This document shows positions 57,471 to 64,000 of a stretch of 64,000 nt of DNA, piece by piece; position 1 is the stretch's first letter; each line of letters starts with the position of its first letter. This stretch comes from Tsukamurella asaccharolytica (GTDB taxonomy: Bacteria > Actinomycetota > Actinomycetes > Mycobacteriales > Mycobacteriaceae), in the NCBI RefSeq assembly GCF_007858435.1, contig NZ_VIGW01000002.1, positions 186,001 through 250,000 of the forward strand. The letters run 5' to 3'. The position numbers and the translations under genes were made by a program. The notes below the pieces were generated by a model. It did no database searches. It was not told where the DNA came from and saw only the letters and a program-made list of their open reading frames with translations.

Positions 57471-58361
57471 ATGCAGAAGATCGACCGCAACCGCGGCCTC
57501 AACCCCGAGACGGACTACGTCGAGATCTCGCGCAACCTCGGGACGTACGACTTCCCGTGGGATATCACCCAGGCGCTGAGCTTCGCGCTGTTCCGCACCT
57601 ACGCCGTGCCCAGCATCGGCCGTCTCCTGGCGGACACGGGCGAGTTCACCGAGCGCGTGCAGAAGCGCTACGACGACACGGCGCTCCTGCTCGAGGCGCC
57701 GCTCCTCAAAGGCTTCGACAGCCCCGAGGGCAGGGTCGCAGTCCGGCGCATCAACCAGATGCACAGGATGTACGACATCTCCGACGACGACATGCGGTAC
57801 GTGCTGTGCACCTTCGTCGTGGTGCCGATCCGCTGGATCGCCGATTACGGCTGGCGCGACCTCACCGAGGCGGAGAAGCTCGCGACGGTCCGCTACTACC
57901 AGGCCCTGGGCAAGCGCATGGCGATCCCCGACATCCCCGCTACGTTCGACGAGTTCGCCGACTACATGGACCGCTACGAGGCCGCGCACTTCGCCTTCGA
58001 CGAGGGCGCCCGCCGCGTCGCCGACTCCACCCTGGACCTGCTCACGAGCTTCTACCTCGCGCCCGTCCGCCCGGCGATCGGCGTCTTCAGCCGCGCCCTC
58101 ATGGACCCGCCGCTGCTGCGCGCCTTCCACTACGACGATCCCGGGCCCGTCGTGCGCCGGCTCTCCGTCGGCGCGATGAAGCTGCGTGCCCGGATCCTGG
58201 CCGTGCTCCCCTCCAGGCGCACCCCCGCACTGGTGCAGGACAACCACCGGATCCGCAGCTACCCGAAGGGCTTCCGCACCGAATCGCTGGGCACCTTCAC
58301 TCCCGGCTGCCCCGTCCACCGGGACCCCGCGGCCGACGCCGCGCACCTCGAAGCGCGCTAG
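57471..58361 (+). CDS. MpaB-like oxygenase / DUF2236 protein
   Basis: A 296-residue, mainly helical protein of the DUF2236 family, which includes rubber (latex-clearing) oxygenase and fungal MpaB. Typical segments are LSFALFRTYAVPSIGRLLADTGEFTERVQKRYDDT, MHRMYDISDDDMRYVLCTFVVVPIRW (His near residue 100 could bind haem), and AAHFAFDEGARRVADSTLDLL. No membrane helix or signal. A good ribosome binding site (GAGGAGACG) precedes ATG 57471. Substrate unknown. Confidence 0.82.
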   Translation: MQKIDRNRGLNPETDYVEISRNLGTYDFPWDITQALSFALFRTYAVPSIGRLLADTGEFTERVQKRYDDTALLLEAPLLKGFDSPEGRVAVRRINQMHRMYDISDDDMRYVLCTFVVVPIRWIADYGWRDLTEAEKLATVRYYQALGKRMAIPDIPATFDEFADYMDRYEAAHFAFDEGARRVADSTLDLLTSFYLAPVRPAIGVFSRALMDPPLLRAFHYDDPGPVVRRLSVGAMKLRARILAVLPSRRTPALVQDNHRIRSYPKGFRTESLGTFTPGCPVHRDPAADAAHLEAR

Positions 58362-58372
58362 AACCGCCCGGC

Positions 58373-59488
58373 TCAGCTCCGCGCGAGCGCGGCCGCGGCC
58401 TCCATCGCCATCCAACCACCGACCTGCACGGACAGGTCACGCTCGGGCGTCGCACTGGAGCGAACGGTGCCGCCGGTGAAGTAGGCGCGCGCGTCGGACG
58501 TGCCGGGGATGCGGGCGTCGCGGGTCCAGTCGGCGGAGAACAGCACGCGGCCGTCGAGCTCCCGGGTACCGCGCCACGCCGCCTCGGCGGAGGCGAAGAC
58601 GATCTCCGACGCCAGGGTGCGCGCGTCCTCGGCGTCCGGTCCGCGCAGGGCCCGGGCGGCGACCGCGAGGTAGCGGATGAGGATGCCGTTGAACAGGCCG
58701 CCGTCGCCACCGTCGCCGCCGGTGATGACGCCACCGTCGGTCATGTGTTCCGCGACCGCGGCGATGAGGCCCGCCGCCCGGACCGCGTGCGTCGGCGCGA
58801 GGTCCGAGGAGAGCTCCGCGTCCAGTCCGATCGTCACGCCCTGGTTGTACGAGTACTTCTCCGGGTAGATCTTCCCGACCTCGGGGCTGTCGTAGTCGCC
58901 GTCGACTCCGTCGTTGATGAGCCCCGTCTCCAGGTCGAGCAGCCGCCGGTACAGCCAGTCGGAGGTCTCCTCCGCGCGTTCGAAGCGGCCCATCCGGGCG
59001 AGGAAGATGCCGGCCGGGCCGTTGGCGGGCGCGTTGAGGAACAGGCCCGTGGTGCGCCAGGGGATGCCGCCGCCCGCGTCGGGCACCCAGGCGTCGTAGA
59101 GGGTGTCGCGCAGGACGCGCAGCCGCCGCGCGGAGTTCAGGCCCGCGTGCCGCTGCGCCCGCTCGAGCGCGAGCCCCAGCCATGCCATGTCGTCGTAGTA
59201 GGAGTTGGTGACGCGGAGCAGGTTGCGCACGCGGTGGCCGCGGGCGATGCGCAGCACCAGCTTCCGGGTCGACGGTGCGCCGTCCCGGACGTAGGCGTCG
59301 ACCGCCACGTCGAGCAAGTGGGCCTGCCACCAGTAGTTCCAGCTGACGAACAGCGAATCGCGCCGGGTGGCCGGGAAGGCCGGCATGCCGAGGAGGGTGC
59401 CGGGGATGCCCCAGACGGGCTTCAGGTGCCGCTCCACGACCGCGGCCTGCGCCGCGGCCGCGCGCTGATTCCACTCGACCGAACTCAT
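58373..59488 (-). CDS. Glycoside hydrolase family 76 protein
   Basis: A 371-residue (alpha/alpha)6 protein resembling GH76 alpha-1,6-mannanases. The catalytic pair of Asp is in SYYDDMAWLGLAL (about residues 95-107). FVSWNYWWQAHLLD and INDGVDGDY..YSYNQGVTIGLDAEL are also family-like. It has no signal peptide, so it would be cytosolic or exported by an unrecognised path. It corresponds in position to Rv0365c. In Mycobacteriales a link to mannan/lipomannan turnover is plausible but not shown. Confidence 0.87.
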   Translation of the reverse strand: MSSVEWNQRAAAAQAAVVERHLKPVWGIPGTLLGMPAFPATRRDSLFVSWNYWWQAHLLDVAVDAYVRDGAPSTRKLVLRIARGHRVRNLLRVTNSYYDDMAWLGLALERAQRHAGLNSARRLRVLRDTLYDAWVPDAGGGIPWRTTGLFLNAPANGPAGIFLARMGRFERAEETSDWLYRRLLDLETGLINDGVDGDYDSPEVGKIYPEKYSYNQGVTIGLDAELSSDLAPTHAVRAAGLIAAVAEHMTDGGVITGGDGGDGGLFNGILIRYLAVAARALRGPDAEDARTLASEIVFASAEAAWRGTRELDGRVLFSADWTRDARIPGTSDARAYFTGGTVRSSATPERDLSVQVGGWMAMEAAAALARS

Positions 59489-59545
59489 GCAGACATCACA
59501 TCACGGGTCACCGACGAGTGCACGTCCCCCCAGGTCAGCGAGTGG

Positions 59546-60238
59546 TCACCACGCCGTGTCGAGGTCGGCGTGCTCGCGGACCCAGGCGTGCATCGCGATG
59601 CCGGCCGCCACGCCCACGTTGATCGAGCGGGTCGAGCCGAACTGGGCGATGGACACCGTCGTCCCGGCGACGTGCCGCGCGCCCCCGGAAACGCCCGGCC
59701 CCTCCTGCCCGAACAGCAGCAGGCACCGCTCCGGCAGGGAGGCGCGCTCGAGCGGCACGGAGCCCGGCAGGTTGTCGACGGCGACGATCGGCAGGTCGCG
59801 CTCGGCGCACCAGGCGGCGAGCGCGTCGACGTCCTCGTGGTGATGCAGGTGCTGGTAGCGGTCGGTGACCATGGCGCCGCGCCGGTTCCAGCGGCGGCGT
59901 CCCACGATGTGCACGGCCCGGGCGCCGAAGGCGTTCGCGGTGCGTACGACGGTGCCGATGTTCGCGTCGTGCCCCAGGTTCTCGATCGCCACCTCGAAGG
60001 GATGCCGGCGGGCGTCCAGGTCGGCGACGATCGCCTCGCGCGTCCAGTACCGGTACGCGTCGACGACGTTGCGGCGGTCGCCCTCGGTGAGGAGCTCGGG
60101 GTCGTACCGCGGGTCGTCGGGAACCGGTTCGCCGGGGTGCTCGTGCACCCACGGCCCCAGCCCGACGGTGTGCGGTCCGGGCAGGCCCGTCACCCACTCG
60201 GTCGGGCCGAGCGCATCGTCGGGTTCGAGCCCGGTCAC
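59546..60238 (-). CDS. SpoU-family (TrmH) tRNA/rRNA methyltransferase
   Basis: A 230-residue SPOUT enzyme that probably 2'-O-methylates RNA. The trefoil-knot motifs are AIENLGHDANIGTVVRTANAFGA (motif 1, conserved Asn and Arg), LLFGQEGPGVS (motif 2) and TTVSIAQFGSTRSINVGVAAGIAMH (motif 3). About 80 N-terminal residues precede the domain. It corresponds to Rv0380c and lies just downstream of pyrE, which it may be transcribed with (10 bp gap). The RNA target is unknown. Confidence 0.92.
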   Translation of the reverse strand: MTGLEPDDALGPTEWVTGLPGPHTVGLGPWVHEHPGEPVPDDPRYDPELLTEGDRRNVVDAYRYWTREAIVADLDARRHPFEVAIENLGHDANIGTVVRTANAFGARAVHIVGRRRWNRRGAMVTDRYQHLHHHEDVDALAAWCAERDLPIVAVDNLPGSVPLERASLPERCLLLFGQEGPGVSGGARHVAGTTVSIAQFGSTRSINVGVAAGIAMHAWVREHADLDTAW

Positions 60239-60248
60239 GCGGGCGCGG

Positions 60249-60812
60249 TCAGAGGCCGAGGTCGGCGAGGCCGAGCACCGAGCGGTACTCGAGGCCCTCG
60301 GCGGCGATGACGTCGGCGGCGCCGGTGGCGCGGTCCACGACGGTCGCGACGCCGACGACCTCGGCGCCGACGTCCCGTAGTGCGCGGACGGCGGTGAGCG
60401 GCGAGTTGCCGGTGGTGGTGGTGTCCTCGACGACGAGGACGCGCTTGCCGACCACGTCGGGGCCCTCCACCTGGCGCTGCATGCCGTGCGCCTTCGCGGC
60501 CTTGCGGACGACGAAGGCGTCGATAGGCCGACCGGGCGCGTGCATGACGGCGGTGGCCACGGGGTCGGCGCCCAGGGTGAGGCCGCCGACGGCGACGAAA
60601 TCCCAGTCGGCGGTGAGCTCGCGCAGCAGCGCGCCGATCAGGGCGGACGCCTCGTGGTGCAGGGTGGCGCGGCGCAGGTCCACGTAGTAGTCCGCCTCGC
60701 GGCCGCTGGAGAGCGTGACCTTGCCGTGCACGACGGCCAGCGCGCGCACCAGCTCGGCCAGCCGGGCCTTGGCGACGGAGTCGAGTGGCACGGCGCCGAG
60801 CGGTGAGGTCAC
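60249..60812 (-). CDS. pyrE: Orotate phosphoribosyltransferase
   Basis: This makes OMP from orotate and PRPP in pyrimidine synthesis. It is 187 residues. GKVTLSSGREADYYVDLRRATLHHEAS, AVGGLTLGADPVATAV, FVVRKAAKAHGMQRQVEG and the PRPP loop VLVVEDTTTTGNSPLTAV (about 125-142) are typical. It begins at a GTG overlapping the upstream gene by 4 nt. Order (Rv0383c-type, pyrE, SpoU) is as in M. tuberculosis. Confidence 0.96.
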   Translation of the reverse strand: MTSPLGAVPLDSVAKARLAELVRALAVVHGKVTLSSGREADYYVDLRRATLHHEASALIGALLRELTADWDFVAVGGLTLGADPVATAVMHAPGRPIDAFVVRKAAKAHGMQRQVEGPDVVGKRVLVVEDTTTTGNSPLTAVRALRDVGAEVVGVATVVDRATGAADVIAAEGLEYRSVLGLADLGL

Positions 60813-61504
60813 CGTCCGGACTCCGTGCCCGAGCGGACGGGCACGGGCTGGCCGGGATCGCGGGGCCCGCCCGCGGTCACGACGCGGGCGTGGCCCTCCG
60901 GCGGGAGGACGCGCAGCAGGTCACCGAAGCGGCGGACGGCCTCGAGCGCCTCGTCGAGGTCGTCGGGATCGTCGGTGACCTCCATCGACGCCAGCGTCCA
61001 CTCGCCCTCGTTCCACAGCGACTCGATGTAGTCGGGCACCTGCTCGGCGAAGGTGATCATCCGGCGGTCGGCGACGCGGCGCGCGACCTCGGCGTTGTTC
61101 GTGTAGAGGACGCGGGGGCCCAGCGCGCCCAGCGGCTCCATGCCGGGCTCGCCCGGGGCGTGCTGCGCCTCGGGCCGCAGGTCGAGCAGCGCGCCCGACG
61201 AGACGCCCCGGCTGACGGCGACGATCGTCGCGGTCTCCCGCAGGTCGAAGACGTAGGCGGCGGCACCGAAGTAGCTGCCGTAGGCCACGTCGACGATCGC
61301 GGGATCGCCGGGGATCGCCATGCCACCGCGGTGGAACTCGTCGTGCAGCGACGGGTCGGCCGCGCTGTAGACGAATTCCCGCTCGGCGGCCCAATCGGCG
61401 CGATCGGAGTTCATGGCGGGCGAGTGGTTGCGCTCATACCAGATGAGCGCGGCGGCCAGCGCCGCGCAGACCACCGCGAGAATCAAGAACACTACGTACG
61501 ACAT
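60809..61504 (-). CDS. Membrane-anchored conserved protein (Rv0383c type)
   Basis: A 231-residue protein with an N-terminal membrane helix (about 3-21) directly after the start, then a soluble extracytoplasmic-looking domain: AAAYVFDLRETATIVAVSRG, PRVLYTNNAEVARRVADRRMI and SLWNEGEWTLASMEVTDDPDDLDEAL. No catalytic motif recognised. Start MSYVVF (ATG 61504) is preferred; a GTG two codons earlier is possible. It overlaps pyrE by 4 nt. Confidence 0.8.
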   Translation of the reverse strand: MSYVVFLILAVVCAALAAALIWYERNHSPAMNSDRADWAAEREFVYSAADPSLHDEFHRGGMAIPGDPAIVDVAYGSYFGAAAYVFDLRETATIVAVSRGVSSGALLDLRPEAQHAPGEPGMEPLGALGPRVLYTNNAEVARRVADRRMITFAEQVPDYIESLWNEGEWTLASMEVTDDPDDLDEALEAVRRFGDLLRVLPPEGHARVVTAGGPRDPGQPVPVRSGTESGR

Positions 61505-61536
61505 CGCCACCTACAGTAGCGCGTCGACCGGGGGGT

Positions 61537-61989
61537 TCACCCGACAGACGGGCTTCCGGCCACCGAGATCTGACCGGCGTAGATCGCCAGGGCCGACTTG
61601 CCGTCGGCGCTCACCTGGATCATGACCACATCGCCGACCTCCAGATCGGACAGCGTGCTGCCGTGCGTGGTGGTCACCTGGGTGGTGGGGCCGGTGCTCA
61701 GGACGACGGTGGCACCGTCGGGCGCCGAGCGCACGGTGATCGCGGTGCCACCGACGGAGGTGATGGCCCCGATGACCTCGCGGCCGGGCGTGATCGCGAC
61801 GCTCCGCTGGTCGTTGACGGAGATCCCGGCGGACTGTGCGGCGGGGAGAGTGCGCCGCGCGCTGCCCAGTTCGGCGGACATGTGCAGTGCGTACGCGAGG
61901 CCCGCGCCGACGATGCCGATGCCCAGAAGGCACAGCAGCACGACGGGCCAGGGGCCGCGGGAGCGCGCGTCTCCGCCCACGGCGACCAC
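61537..61989 (-). CDS. Membrane-anchored small beta-barrel (DUF5666-like) protein
   Basis: A 150-residue protein. A membrane helix (about 14-35) is followed by a beta-rich outer domain: VIGAITSVGGTAITVRSAPDGATVVLSTGPTTQV...LSDLEVGDVVMIQVSADGKSALAIYAGQISV. The pattern of short strands around 'GDVV.I' is like DUF5666/OB-type domains. Function unknown. Ends 32 bp before the Rv0383c-type start. Confidence 0.7.
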   Translation of the reverse strand: MVAVGGDARSRGPWPVVLLCLLGIGIVGAGLAYALHMSAELGSARRTLPAAQSAGISVNDQRSVAITPGREVIGAITSVGGTAITVRSAPDGATVVLSTGPTTQVTTTHGSTLSDLEVGDVVMIQVSADGKSALAIYAGQISVAGSPSVG

Positions 61990-62106
61990 CTCCTCGCGTC
62001 ACTGTCCTGCCGTCATCGTGCGCCTCATCGAGCGCACTTGGCGAAACTATTCGTCGTGTCTGAGACGGGCCTGTGAATGCGGCGGGCCAATCTCTATGCA
62101 CCCCGC

Positions 62107-62112
62107 TAACGT
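62107..62112 (+). promoter_or_regulatory. -10 box of the DUF202 pair (leaderless)
   Basis: TAACGT, 7 nt before GTG 62120; this spacing favours that GTG over an ATG 24 nt upstream that has no ribosome binding site. Confidence 0.5.
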
Positions 62113-62119
62113 TGTCTCC

Positions 62120-62482
62120 GTGGGACGACTGTGGCCGCCGCGCGCCCTCACCGACGGTGAGGCGCCGGACGCGCGTTTCACATTGGCGAACGAGCGCACC
62201 TTCCTCGCCTGGATCCGCACGTCGCTCGGGCTGGTCGCCGCGGCCGTCGCTCTCGAGGCCTTCGCGCCGCACGTCGTGCCCGAGTCCGTGCGGACGCCGC
62301 TCGTCGTGGTGCTGCTCCTCGTCGCGGCCGCGCTGGCCGGATACGCGTTCCGACGGTGGCTGTCCGTCGAGGGCGCGCTGCGCACCCGCCGCGAGCTGAG
62401 CGGAACTCCGGCGACGCTGGTCCTCGCCGCGCTCATCGTCTTCGCCGGGGTCGTCCTGGCCGTCGCGCTGCTGGTCACGTGA
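62120..62482 (+). CDS. DUF202 membrane protein (first of two)
   Basis: A 120-residue protein. The DUF202 signature ARFTLANERTFLAWIRTSLGLVAAAVAL (about 18-45) is followed by three membrane helices in all (about 31-50, 58-75, 98-119). It is translated with the next gene through a 4-nt overlap, like the Rv2272-Rv2273/YidH-YidG pairs. Function unknown. Confidence 0.88.
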   Translation: MGRLWPPRALTDGEAPDARFTLANERTFLAWIRTSLGLVAAAVALEAFAPHVVPESVRTPLVVVLLLVAAALAGYAFRRWLSVEGALRTRRELSGTPATLVLAALIVFAGVVLAVALLVT

Positions 62483-62757
62483 GCCCGTCGGGCGACGCGG
62501 GGACCGGCGACGCGGGGCGGCCGTCGACCCAGGCGGTGGAGCGGACCCTCCTAGCGCGCGTGCGCACCGCCATTGCTCTGGTGATGACCTGCGCGATCGT
62601 CGCGCGGGCCGCGGCGCCCAGCACGCCCGTCGCGCTGGTCTGCCTCGGCGTGGCGGTCGCCGCCGTCGCGACCCTGGGGACGCGTCCGCCCCTCTCCCAC
62701 CTCGTGCTCACGGGAGGTGTGGTCGCGCTCGCGATGGTCGGGATCCTCGGCTCCTGA
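62479..62757 (+). CDS. DUF202-like membrane protein (second of two)
   Basis: A 92-residue protein from a GTG overlapping the previous stop (GTGA). VERTLLARVRTAIALVMTCAIVARAA is a shortened form of the DUF202 signature, and three hydrophobic segments follow. It probably forms a complex with the first protein (inference). Confidence 0.82.
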   Translation: MSPSGDAGTGDAGRPSTQAVERTLLARVRTAIALVMTCAIVARAAAPSTPVALVCLGVAVAAVATLGTRPPLSHLVLTGGVVALAMVGILGS

Positions 62758-62761
62758 CATC

Positions 62762-62820
62762 TCTTGCAGGTTCCGGCGACGACACGCCGGGGCCGCACCA
62801 CCACAACCTGCAGAAGATTT
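62762..62820 (+). repeat. Hairpin repeat, family B copy 2
   Basis: TCTTGCAGGTTCCGGCG ... CGCCGG ... AACCTGCAGAAGATTT: outer arms TGCAGGTT/AACCTGCA and inner arms GGCG/CGCC. Nearly identical to copy 3 at 63703; the two flank the DUF559 gene as direct repeats. Confidence 0.8.
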
Positions 62821-62853
62821 CCCCGGGATCCGCGCGGCGGTCTGGTGCGTCCA

Positions 62854-63701
62854 ATGAGTATGGGGGTGCGGCGCACAGAGCTCGACGCGGTCGCGACGGC
62901 GCACGCGATCCGCCGGGACTTCCGAGTGATCTACCGCGGGGTGCGCGGCCCCGCCCACACCGTCCCCGGCCTGCGTGAACGCATCGACGCCGCGAGACTG
63001 CTGTACCCGTCGGCGGTCCTCTGTGGATTCACGGCGGCCGCGCTGCACGGTATGGCGTTCACCGCCGATATGCCGGTGGAGATCTGGTTGCCCGCGCGAC
63101 GGTCCCGAGCCGGCATCGTCGTCCGATGCGGTGCGATGCCGGACGAGGACGTCCTCGAGCGGGAGGCGATGCTTCTGACCACGCCGGTGCGCACCGGCAT
63201 TGACCTCGCCCGTTTCATCGACGGCGACGGCGCGATCGCAGCCGTCGATCAGGCCGTCCGGCGCGACCGCTACGGAAGGTCGATGACCACGGTCGACGAA
63301 CTCGCCGCGTACGTCGCGAGCCACCCGCACCTGCACCGGGGCCGGCGCGTCCTCCAGGTTCTGCGGGAGGTCGACGGTCGCGCCGAGTCACCACAGGAGA
63401 CCCATGTGCGGCTGATGCTCCACCGGGCCGGCCTTCCATGTTCGTCCCGCAGATCGAGGTCGACGGTGGCCGCCGCCGGCTCGATCTCGGTGCGGAGGAC
63501 TACCTGGTCGCGGTCGAATACGACGGTAGAGACCACGGCGATCCCGGGCAACAAGCACTCGACGCCGCGCGACGGAACAGCCTACGGCAGGACTTCGACT
63601 GGGACGTCCTCGTGATCACCAAGGACATCCTTCGGACAGGGCGCCCCGAGTTCCTCCGTCAGGTGCGCGCGGCGCTGACGAAGCGAGGGTGGCAGGGCTG
63701 A
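62854..63701 (+). pseudogene. DUF559 (Vsr-like endonuclease) gene with a frameshift
   Basis: From ATG 62854 the protein reads VRRTELDAVATAHAIRRDF, then a helical N-terminal domain (LCGFTAAALHGM) as in mycobacterial DUF559/AbiEi-like proteins, to ESPQETHVRLMLHRAGLP at about 63433. The family then continues in another frame: VPQIEVDGGRRRLDLGAEDYLVAVEYDGRDHGD, then WDVLVITKDIL..RPEFLRQVRAAL to a stop at 63701. The change needed near 63430-63440 is a one-base shift back. The VEYDGRxH segment carries the endonuclease-like acidic residue. Direct repeats lie on both sides. It may be a mutation or a sequence error. Confidence 0.75.
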
Positions 63702-63702
63702 G

Positions 63703-63757
63703 TTCTTGCAGGTTCCGGCGACGACACGCCGGGGCGACACCGCCGCAACCTGCAAAT
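63703..63757 (+). repeat. Hairpin repeat, family B copy 3
   Basis: TCTTGCAGGTTCCGGCGACGA... AACCTGCAAA. About 45 of 52 aligned positions match copy 2. It starts 1 bp after the DUF559 stop and ends 30 bp before the phosphotransferase start. Confidence 0.8.
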
Positions 63758-63787
63758 CCTTCGACATCGCGCCGCGAATCGGACACC

Positions 63788-64000
63788 ATGGCCCGCGTGA
63801 ACGACATGACCGCCACCGAGCGCACCTCCCGGACCTCCGCCGCAGTCGACGCCGCGATCGGAGCCGCCCGCGAGCTCGGCCTCGACGTCACGGGCGCGAC
63901 GGTGCTGCACGACCTGTTCTCCGTGGTGGTGCGGCTGGAACCGGCGCCCGTCGTGGTCCGCGTCCCGACGGTGGTGCCCGCGACCGAGACCCTGGACACT
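63788..64000 (+). CDS. Phosphotransferase-family protein, N-terminal part (cut by window edge)
   Basis: Only the first 71 residues are present. After an unstructured start, AIGAARELGLDV, ATVLHDLFSVVVRLEPAPVVVRVPTVVP matches the N-lobe of actinobacterial aminoglycoside-phosphotransferase-like (APH) enzymes, where the VVRV strand carries the region of the ATP-binding site. The catalytic loop lies beyond the window. Substrate cannot be told. ATG 63788 lacks a clear ribosome binding site; an ATG at 63806 is possible. Confidence 0.7.
   Translation, partial: MARVNDMTATERTSRTSAAVDAAIGAARELGLDVTGATVLHDLFSVVVRLEPAPVVVRVPTVVPATETLDT

Noticed and set aside
63425-63445. Programmed -1 frameshift in the DUF559 gene
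   Set aside because: There is no slippery heptamer at the junction; a deletion or sequence error is simpler.

Overview
This is high-GC DNA with dense actinobacterial gene packing. Gene content and order point to the Mycobacteriales, in the neighbourhood of Tsukamurella or Gordonia (genus is inference). Several blocks follow the Mycobacterium tuberculosis order as recalled from knowledge of that genome: hydrolase/mhuD/clpC1/lsr2/lysS/coaX/panD/panC/DUF2520/DUF6779/DUF3180/folK/folB/folP/folE/ftsH, then hpt/tilS/zinc protease/dacB/ppa, and later metZ-rhodanese, purA with its partner, DUF3151, fba, DedA, GH76 and SpoU-pyrE. No rRNA, tRNA, CRISPR array, intact insertion sequence or prophage was seen.

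Layout. 1-4.8 kb: a truncated alpha/beta hydrolase, the haem-degrading monooxygenase mhuD, a flavin reductase, clpC1 and the nucleoid protein lsr2. 5-23.4 kb: minus-strand housekeeping genes for lysyl-tRNA synthesis (a class I enzyme), coenzyme A precursors (panC-panD-coaX), folate (folE-P-B-K), FtsH, purine salvage (hpt), tRNA-Ile lysidine synthesis (tilS) and a PBP4-type carboxypeptidase. Most of these are joined by 1-4 nt stop/start overlaps. A short LysR regulator and an amidase sit inside this series. 23.5-28.4 kb: ppa, a frameshifted lipoprotein, and a MarR-controlled efflux transporter that continues in frame into a degenerate tRNA-guanine-transglycosylase domain. 28.5-34.6 kb: a SAM-IV riboswitch controls a cysteine-desulfurase-like enzyme; then about 0.8 kb of decayed DNA, cutC, a nonsense-interrupted acetyltransferase, and metZ with a rhodanese.

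34.6-40.3 kb: fprA, a nickel/cobalt-type exporter with an ArsR sensor, an HxlR/SDR divergent pair, an iron-boxed siderophore-interacting protein, and an erm rRNA methyltransferase behind a poly-alanine leader peptide and attenuator. 40.3-51.2 kb: purT with an unusual disordered tail, a PfkB kinase, purA, a MarR/monooxygenase pair with twin operators, a FUSC exporter, and a large acidic membrane protein. 51.2-64 kb: fba, a Na+/H+ antiporter with a UBP-type zinc finger, tandem DedA proteins, an ABC-F protein, an MpaB-like oxygenase, GH76, a SpoU methylase, pyrE, tandem DUF202 proteins, and a frameshifted DUF559 gene between two direct repeats.

A recurring regulatory theme is a TANNNT -10 box 6-8 nt before the start codon, seen at more than ten genes, which implies leaderless transcripts. 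Two families of short dispersed intergenic palindromes also recur. Gene-level homology calls come from motif recognition by eye and recalled family sequences; no database search was run.
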